Shown: piece after piece, positions 42,301 through 54,300 of the stretch
Layout: the number at the start of each line of letters is the position of its first letter
How positions within the stretch are numbered: position 1 is the first letter of the stretch
Source: Mimachlamys varia
Taxonomy: Eukaryota; Mollusca; Bivalvia; Pectinida; Pectinidae
Assembly (NCBI GenBank): GCA_947623455.1
Contig: OX392529.1
Span: forward strand, 7,936,001 to 8,000,000
DNA: 64,000 bases
Direction of reading: 5' to 3'
The notes under the pieces: generated by a model
The model's input: only the letters and a program-made list of their open reading frames with translations
Database searches by the model: none
Told to the model about the DNA's origin: nothing
Position numbers and translations under genes: made by a program

Positions 42301-45300
42301 ACTTTTTTTGTTTTCTGAGTAATCTTTATTCTTTATATCACCATCATTAAGTCTATATAGACCAAGGCTTCCCAATGTCAACACTGTCACTATGAATTAT
42401 ATCTCTTCCCAATGTCAACACTGTCACTATAAATTATATCTCTTCCCAATGTCAACACTGTCACTTTGAATTAGATCTCTTCCTAATGTCAACACTGTCA
42501 CTATGAATTAGATCTCTTCCTAATGTCAATACTGTCACTATGTATTATATCTCTTCCTAATGTCAACACTGTCACTATGTATTATATCTCTTCCTAATGT
42601 CAACACTGTCACTATGAATTACATCTCTTCCCAATGTCAATACTGTCACTATGTATTATATCCCTATCTAATGTCAACACTGTCACTATGTATTATATCT
42701 CTTCCTAATGTCAACACTGTCACTATGTATTATATCTCTTCCTAATGTCAACACTGTCACTATGAATTTTATCTCTTCCTAATGTCAACACTGTCACTAT
42801 AAATTATATATCTTCCCAATGTTAACACTGTCACTATGTATTATATCTCTTCCTAATGTCAACACTGTCACTATGAATTTTATCTCTTCCCAATGTCAAC
42901 ACTGTCACTATAAATTATATATCTTCCCAATGTTAACACTGTCACTATGTATTATATCTCTTCCTAATGTTAACACTGTCACTATGTATTATATATCTTC
43001 CCAATGTCAATACTGTCACTATGAATTATATCTCTTCCTAATGTCAATACTGTCACTATGAATTATCTCTTCCCAATTTCAATACTGTCACTATATGATA
43101 TCTTTATACCTGTTACATTGTTGTGATGAAAATGTTTGTCAGTTCTATGAAACATTAGATAATACATGTATCAGAGGGAATATTGTATTCAGGAAAGAAT
43201 ATTCAGGAACCAGAAAACAGCTTAAAAGAAAAGAATGAATTCCCACTCTGCCCCTCCAACATCTCCTCCCCCTAACCCCTCCAACATGTAATAGCTATGC
43301 TCTCTTTATATGATATTGAGCTTCATTTCCATATTCCTGAGATTTTCTATCCAATAATAATGCAATCTCCCCTTCCATTGGTGCTAATATGAGTGAGTAT
43401 ATCTGAATTGCTAGCCCCATGAAGCTCTTGACCTTGTATACCTCAGGAGCTAGCCCAAGAAAGCTATTGATCCTGTATACCTCAGGAGCTAGCTCCAGGA
43501 AGCTATTGACCCTGTATACCTCAGGAGCTAGCTCCAGGAAGCTATTGACCCTGTATACCTCAGGAGCTAGCCCCAGGAAGCTATTGACCCTGTATACCTC
43601 AGGAGCTAGCTCCAGGAAGCTATTGACCCTGTATACCTCAGGAGCTAGCCCCAGGAAGCTATTGACCCTGTATACCTCAGGAGCTAGCCCCAGGAAGCTA
43701 TTGACCCTGTATACCTCAGGAGCTAGCCCCAGGAAGCTATTGACCCTGTATGCCTCAGGAGCTAGCCCCAGGAAGCTATTGACCCTGTATACCTCAGGAG
43801 CTAGCCCCATGAAGCTATTGACCCAGTATACCTCAGGAGCTAGCCCCATGAAGCTCTTGACCTTGTATACCTCAGGAGCTAGCCCCAGGAAGCTATTGAC
43901 CCTGTATACCTCAGGAGCTAGCCCCAGGAAGCTATTAACCCTGTATACCTCAGGAGCTAGCCCCAGGAAGCTATTGATCCTGTATGCCTCAGGAGCTAGC
44001 CCCAGGAAGCTATTGACCCTGTATACCTCAGGAGCTAGCCCCATGAAGCTATTGACCCAGTATACCTCAGGAGCTAGCCCCATGAAGCTCTTGACCTTGT
44101 ATACCTCAGGAGCTAGCCCAAGAAAGCTATTGATCCTGTATACTTCAGGAGCTAGCTCCAGGAAGCTATTGACCTTGTATACTTCAGGAGCTAGCTCCAG
44201 GAAGCTATTGACCCTGTATACCTCAGGAGCTAGCCCCAGGAAGCTATTGACCCTGTATACCTCAGGGGCTAGCCCCAGGAAGCTATTGACCTTGTACACC
44301 TCAGGAGCTAGCCCCAGGAAGCTATTGATCCTGTATACCTAGGGAGCTAGCCCCTGGAAGCTATTGACCCTGTATACCTCAGGAGCTAGCCCCAGGAAGC
44401 TATTAACCCAGTATACCTCAGGAGCTAGCCCCAGGAAGCTATTGACCCTGTTTACCTCAGGAGCTAGCCCCAGGAAGCTAATTGACCCTGTTTACCTCAG
44501 GAGCTAGCCCCAGGAAGCTATTGACTCTGTATACCTCAGGAGCTAGCCCCAGGAAGCTATTGACCCTGTTTACCTCAGGAGCTAGCCCCAGGAAGCTATT
44601 GACCCTGTTTACCTCAGGAGCTAGCCTCAGGAAGCTATTGACCCTGTATACCTCAGGAGCTAGCCCCAGGAAGCTAATGACCCAATATACCTCAAGAGCT
44701 AGCCCCAGGAAGCTATTGACCCTGTTTACCTCGGGAGCTAGCCCCAGGAAGCTATTGATCCTGTATACCTAGGGAGCTAGCCCCAGAAAGCTATTGACCC
44801 AGTATACCTCAGGAGCTAGCCCAGGAAGCTATTGACCCTGTTTACCTCGGGAGCCATCTCTCCTCTGTTGACAAGGTCACCAATCATATCCCACTTGTCC
44901 TCAGCTGACCCCTTGTCTGCGATCTCTGACCTCAGCAGGTCACCCATGGACAGATGTACCCATCCAGGGTATGTCTTTTGTAAGAGCTTCACCTGTGTCA
45001 GCTTCCCACTGCCTGGACCACCTGCAATCATATCATACATTTCAGGAATTAACAAACTTACAGATGATTTTAACTATGAGTAACATAAACAAAATGTCAT
45101 GAATACATTCATTGTTGTAGGAACCCAATGAATACAGGACTTGCTGTTCTATCAAATATTTGTGAACCAGAATATTGGTGACCTAAAGCTCAGACTGAAT
45201 ATTATACCTATACCCACAATAACATTATACCTACCTACAATAACATTATACCTACCCACAATAACATTATACCTACCCACAATAACATTATACCTACCCA

Positions 45301-48300
45301 CAATTACATTATACCTACACACAATAACATTATACCTACCCACAATAACATTATACCTACCCACAATAACATTATACCTACCCACAATAACATTATACCT
45401 ATACCCACAATAACATTATACCTACCCACAATAACATTATACCTACCCACAATAACATTATACCTACCCACAATAACATTATACCTACCCACAATAACAT
45501 TATACCCACAATAACATTATACCTACCCACAATAACATTATACCTACCCAAAATAACATTATACCTACCCACAATAACATTATACCTACCCACAATAACA
45601 TTTTACCTACCCACAATAACATTATACCTATACCCACAATAACATTATACCTATACCCACAATAACATTATACCTACCCACAATAACATTTTACCTACCC
45701 ACAATAACATTATACCTACACACAATTACATTATACTACCCACAATAACATTATATCTACCCACAAAAACATTATACCTATACCCACAATAACATTATGC
45801 CTACCCACAATAACATTTTACCTACCCACAATAACATTATACCTACACACAATTACATTATACCCAAAATAACATTATATCTATCCACAATAACATTATA
45901 CTACCCACAATAACATCATACTACCCACAATAACATTATACCTACCCACAATAACATTATACTTTTTTTTAACCCACAATAACATTATACCTACCCACGA
46001 TAACATTATACTACCCACAATAACATTATACCTACACACAATTACATTATACCCACAATAACATTATATCTACCCACAATAACATTATATCTACCCACAA
46101 TAACATTATACCTACCCACAATTACATTATACCTACCCACAATAACATTATACCTACACACAATTACATTATACCCACAATAACATTATACCTACCCACA
46201 ATAACATTATACTACCCACAATAACATTATACCCACAATAACATTATACCTATACCCACAATAACATTATACATATCCACAATAACATTATACATATCCA
46301 CAATAACATTATACATATCCACAATAACATTATACCCACAATAACATTATACCTATACCCACAATAACATTATACCTTCCCACAATAACATTATATCTAC
46401 CCACAACAACATTATACCTACACACAATAACATTATACTACCCACAATAACATTATACCCACAATAACATTATACCTATCCACAATAACATTATACCTAC
46501 CCACAATAACATTATACTACCCACAATAACATTATACCCACAATAACATTATACCTATCCACAATAACATTATACCTACCCACAATAACATTATACCTAC
46601 CAACAATAACATTATATCTACAAACAATAACATTATACCTACCCACAATAACATTATACCTACACACAATAACATTATATCTACCCACAATAACATTATA
46701 CCTATCCACAATAACATTATACCTACCAACAATAACATTATATCTACCAACAATAACATTATAACTACCCACAACAACATATATCTACCCACAATAACAT
46801 TATACCCACAATAACATTATACCTACCCACAATAACATTATACTACCCACAATAACATTATACCTACCCACAATAACATTATACCTACCCACAATAACAT
46901 TATACCTATACCCACAATAACATTATACTACCCACAATAACATTATACCTACCCACAATAACATTATACCTACCCACAATAACATTATACCTACCCACAA
47001 TAACATTATATCTACCCACAATAACATTATACCTTCCCACAATAATATTATACTACCCACAATAACATTATACCTACACACAATTACATTATACTACCCA
47101 CAATAACATTATACCTACACACAATTACATTATACCCACAATAACATTATATCTACCCACAATTACATTATACCCACAATAACATTATATCTACCCACAA
47201 TAACATTATACCTACGCACAACAACATAATACCTACCTACAATAACATTATACCTACCCACAATAACATTATACCTACACACAATTACATTATACCCACA
47301 ATAACATTATATCTACCCACAATAACATTATATCTACCCACAATAACATTATACCTACCAACAATTACATTATACCTACCCACAATAACATTATACCTAC
47401 ACACAATTACATTATACCCACAATAACATTATACCTACCCACAATAACATTATACTACCCACAATAACATTATACCCACAATAACATTATATCTATACCC
47501 ACAATAACATTATACATATCCACAATAACATTATACATATCCACAATAACATTATACATATCCACAATAACATTATACCCACAATAACATTATACCTATA
47601 CCCACAATAACATTATACCTTCCCACAATAACATTATATCTACCCACAACAACATTATACCTACACACAATAACATTATATCTACCCACAATAACATTAT
47701 ACCCACAATAACATTATACCTATCCACATTAACATTATACCTACCCACAATAACATTATATCTACCAACAATAACATTATAACTACCCACAACAACATAT
47801 ATCTACCCACAATAACATTATACCCACAATAACATTATACCTACCCACAATAACATTATACTACCCACAATAACATTATACCTATACCCACAATAACATT
47901 ATACCTTCCCACAATAACATTATATCTACCCACAACAACATTATACCTACACACAATAACATTATACTACCCACAATAACATTATACCCACAATAACATT
48001 ATACCTATCCACAATAACATTATACCTACCCACAATAACATTATACTACCCACAATAACATTATACCCACAATAACATTATACCTATCCACAATAACATT
48101 ATACCTACCCACAATAACATTATACCTACCAACAATAACATTATATCTACAAACAATAACATTATACCTACCCACAATAACATTATACCTACACACAATA
48201 ACATTATATCTACCCACAATAACATTATACCTATCCACAATAACATTATACCTACCAACAATAACATTATATCTACCAACAATAACATTATAACTACCCA

Positions 48301-51300
48301 CAACAACATATATCTACCCACAATAACATTATACCCACAATAACATTATACCTACCCACAATAACATTATACTACCCACAATAACATTATACCTACCCAC
48401 AATAACATTATACCTACCAACAATAACATTATACCTACCCACAATAACATTATACCTACCCACAATAACATTATACCTACCCACAATAACATTATATCTA
48501 CCCACAATAACATTATACCTTCCCACAATAATATTATACTACCAACAATAACATTATACCTACACACAATTACATTATACTACCCACAATAACATTATAC
48601 CTTCCCACAATAATATTATACTACCAACAATAACATTATACCTACCCACAATAACATTATACCTACCCACAATAACATTATACCTACCCACAATAACATT
48701 ATATCTACCCACAATAACATTATACCTTCCCACAATAACATTATACTACCAACAATAACATTATACCTACACACAATTACATTATACCCACAATAACATT
48801 ATACCTATACCCACAATAACATTATACTACCAACAATAACATTATACCTACCCACAATAACATTATACCTACCCACAATAACATTATACCTACCCACAAT
48901 AACATTATATCTACCCACAATAACATTATACCTTCCCACAATAATATTATACTACCCACAATAACATTATACCTACACACAATTACATTATACTACCCAC
49001 AATAACATTATACCTACACACAATTACATTATACCCACAATAACATTATATCTACCCACAATTACATTATACCCACAATAACATTATATCTACCCACAAT
49101 AACATTATACCTACGCACAATTACATTATACCCACAATAACATTATACCTACACACAATTACATTATACTACCCACAATAACATTATACCTACACACAAT
49201 TACATTATACCTACACACAATAACATTATATCTACCCACAATAACATTATACCCACAATAACATTATACCTAACCACAATAACATTATACTACCCACAAT
49301 AACATTATACCTACCCACAATAACATAATACCTACCTACAATAACATTATACCTACCCACAATAACATTATACCTACACACAATTACATTATACCCACAA
49401 TAACATTATATCTACCCACAATAACATTATATCTACCCACAATAACATTATACCTACCCACAATTACATTATACCTACCCACAATAACATTATACCTACA
49501 CACAATTACAATATACCCACAATAACATTATACCTACCCACAATAACATTATACTACCCACAATAACATTATACCTACAATAACATTATATCTATACCCA
49601 CAATAACATTATACATATCCACAATAACATAATACCTACCTACAATAACATTATACCTACCCACAATAACATTATACCTACACACAATTACATTATACCC
49701 ACAATAACATTATATCTACCCACAATAACATTATATCTACCCACAATAACATTATACCTACCCACAATTACATTATACCTACCCACAATAACATTATACC
49801 TACACACAATTACATTATACCCACAATAACATTATACCTACCCACAATAACATTATACTACCCACAATAACATTATACCTACAATAACATTATATCTATA
49901 CCCACAATAACATTATACATATCCACAATAACATTATACATATCCACAATAACATTATACCCACAATAACATTATACCTATACCCACAATAACATTATAC
50001 CTTCCCACAATAACATTATATCTACCCACAACAACATTATACCTACACACAATAACATTATACTACCCACAATAACATTATACCCACAATAACATTATAC
50101 CTATCCACAATAACATTATACCTACCCACAATAACATTATACTACCCACAATAACATTATACCTACACACAATTACATTATACTACCCACAATAACATTA
50201 TACCTACACACAATTACATTATACCCACAATAACATTATATCTACCCACAATAACATTATACCTTCCCACAATAATATTATACTACCAACAATAACATTA
50301 TACCTACACACAATTACATTATACTACCCACAATAACATTATACCTTCCCACAATAATATTATACTACCAACAATAACATTATACCTACCCACAATAACA
50401 TTATACCTACCCACAATAACATTATACCTACCCACAATAACATTATATCTACCCACAATAACATTATACCTTCCCACAATAACATTATACTACCAACAAT
50501 AACATTATACCTACACACAATTACATTATACCCACAATAACATTATACCTATACCCACAATAACATTATACTACCAACAATAACATTATACCTACCCACA
50601 ATAACATTATACCTACCCACAATAACATTATACCTACCCACAATAACATTATATCTACCCACAATAACATTATACCTTCCCACAATAATATTATACTACC
50701 CACAATAACATTATACCTACACACAATTACATTATACTACCCACAATAACATTATACCTACACACAATTACATTATACCCACAATAACATTATATCTACC
50801 CACAATTACATTATACCCACAATAACATTATATCTACCCACAATAACATTATACCTACGCACAATTACATTATACCCACAATAACATTATACCTACACAC
50901 AATTACATTATACTACCCACAATAACATTATACCTACACACAATTACATTATACCTACACACAATAACATTATATCTACCCACAATAACATTATACCCAC
51001 AATAACATTATACCTAACCACAATAACATTATACTACCCACAATAACATTATACCTACCCACAATAACATAATACCTACCTACAATAACATTATACCTAC
51101 CCACAATAACATTATACCTACACACAATTACATTATACCCACAATAACATTATATCTACCCACAATAACATTATATCTACCCACAATAACATTATACCTA
51201 CCCACAATTACATTATACCTACCCACAATAACATTATACCTACACACAATTACAATATACCCACAATAACATTATACCTACCCACAATAACATTATACTA

Positions 51301-54300
51301 CCCACAATAACATTATACCTACAATAACATTATATCTATACCCACAATAACATTATACATATCCACAATAACATAATACCTACCTACAATAACATTATAC
51401 CTACCCACAATAACATTATACCTACACACAATTACATTATACCCACAATAACATTATATCTACCCACAATAACATTATATCTACCCACAATAACATTATA
51501 CCTACCCACAATTACATTATACCTACCCACAATAACATTATACCTACACACAATTACATTATACCCACAATAACATTATACCTACCCACAATAACATTAT
51601 ACTACCCACAATAACATTATACCTACAATAACATTATATCTATACCCACAATAACATTATACATATCCACAATAACATTATACATATCCACAATAACATT
51701 ATACCCACAATAACATTATACCTATACCCACAATAACATTATACCTTCCCACAATAACATTATATCTACCCACAACAACATTATACCTACACACAATAAC
51801 ATTATACTACCCACAATAACATTATACCCACAATAACATTATACCTATCCACAATAACATTATACCTACCCACAATAACATTATACTACCCACAATAACA
51901 TTATACCTACACACAATTACATTATACTACCCACAATAACATTATACCTACACACAATTACATTATACCCACAATAACATTATATCTACCCACAATAACA
52001 TTATACCTTCCCACAATAATATTATACTACCAACAATAACATTATACCTACACACAATTACATTATACTACCCACAATAACATTATACCTTCCCACAATA
52101 ATATTATACTACCAACAATAACATTATACCTACCCACAATAACATTATACCTACCCACAATAACATTATACCTACCCACAATAACATTATATCTACCCAC
52201 AATAACATTATACCTTCCCACAATAACATTATACTACCAACAATAACATTATACCTACACACAATTACATTATACCCACAATAACATTATACCTATACCC
52301 ACAATAACATTATACTACCAACAATAACATTATACCTACCCACAATAACATTATACCTACCCACAATAACATTATACCTACCCACAATAACATTATATCT
52401 ACCCACAATAACATTATACCTTCCCACAATAATATTATACTACCCACAATAACATTATACCTACACACAATTACATTATACTACCCACAATAACATTATA
52501 CCTACACACAATTACATTATACCCACAATAACATTATATCTACCCACAATTACATTATACCCACAATAACATTATATCTACCCACAATAACATTATACCT
52601 ACGCACAATTACATTATACCCACAATAACATTATACCTACACACAATTACATTATACTACCCACAATAACATTATACCTACACACAATTACATTATACCC
52701 ACAATAACATTATATCTACCCACAATAACATTATACCCACAATAACATTATACCTACCCACAATAACATTATACTACCCACAATAACATTATACCTACCC
52801 ACAATAACATAATACCTACCTACAATAACATTAAACCTACCCACAATAACATTATACCTACACACAATTACATTATACCCACAATAACATTATATCTACC
52901 CACAATAACATTATATCTACCCACAATAACATTATACCTACCCACAATTACATTATACCTACCCACAATAACATTATACCTACACACAATTACATTATAC
53001 CCACAATAACATTATACCTACCCACAATAACATTATACTACCCACAATAACATTATACCTACAATAACATTATATCTATACCCACAATAACATTATACAT
53101 ATCCACAATAACATTATACATATCCACAATAACATTATACATATCCACAATAACATTATACCCACAATAACATTATACCTATACCCACAATAACATTATA
53201 CCTTCCCACAATAACATTATATCTACCCACAACAACATTATACCTACAAACAATAACATTATACTACCCACAATAACATTATACCCACAATAACATTATA
53301 CCTATCCACAATAACATTATACCTACCCACAATAACATTATACTACCCACAATAACATTATACCCACAATAACATTATACCTATCCACAATAACATTATA
53401 CCTACCCACAATAACATTATACCTACCCACAATAACATTTTACCTACCCACAATAACATTATACCTACCCACAATAACATTTTACCTACCCACAATAACA
53501 TTATACCCACAATAACATTATACCTACCAACAATAACATTATATCTACAAACAATAACATTATACCTACCCACAATAACATTATACCTACACACAATAAC
53601 ATTATATCTACCCACAATAACATTATACCTATCCACAATAACATTATACCTTCCCACAATAATATTATACCTACCCACAATAACATTATACTACCCACAA
53701 TAACATTATACCTATCCACAATAACATTATACCCACAATAACATTATACCTACCAACAATAACATTATATCTACCAACAACAACATTATACCTACCCACA
53801 ACAACATTATACCTACCCACAATAACATTATACCTACCCACAATAACATTATACTACCAACAATAACATTATACCTATACCCACAATAACATTATACCTA
53901 CCCACAATAACATTATACCTATACCCACAATAACATTATATCTACCAACAACAACATTATACCTACCCACAATAACATTATACCTACCCACAATAACATT
54001 TTACCTACCCACAATAACATTATACCTACACACAATTACATTATACTACCCACAATAACATTATAACTACCCACAATAACATTATACTACCCACAACAAC
54101 ATATATCTACCAACAATAACATTATACTACCCACAATAACATTATATCTACCCACAATTACATTATACCCACAATAACATTATATCTACCCACAATAACA
54201 TTATACCTACGCACAACAACATAATACCTACCTACAATAACATTATACCTATCCACAATAACATTATACCTATACCCACAATAACATTATACTACCCACA

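Noticed and set aside
43295..44342. Open frames of more than 300 codons on both strands ([17 protein letters not shown] and [17 protein letters not shown] repeats)
   Set aside because: They come from a 39-bp tandem repeat whose period is a multiple of three, and both strands are equally open. The repeat is a copied splice border, not a protein-coding repeat.
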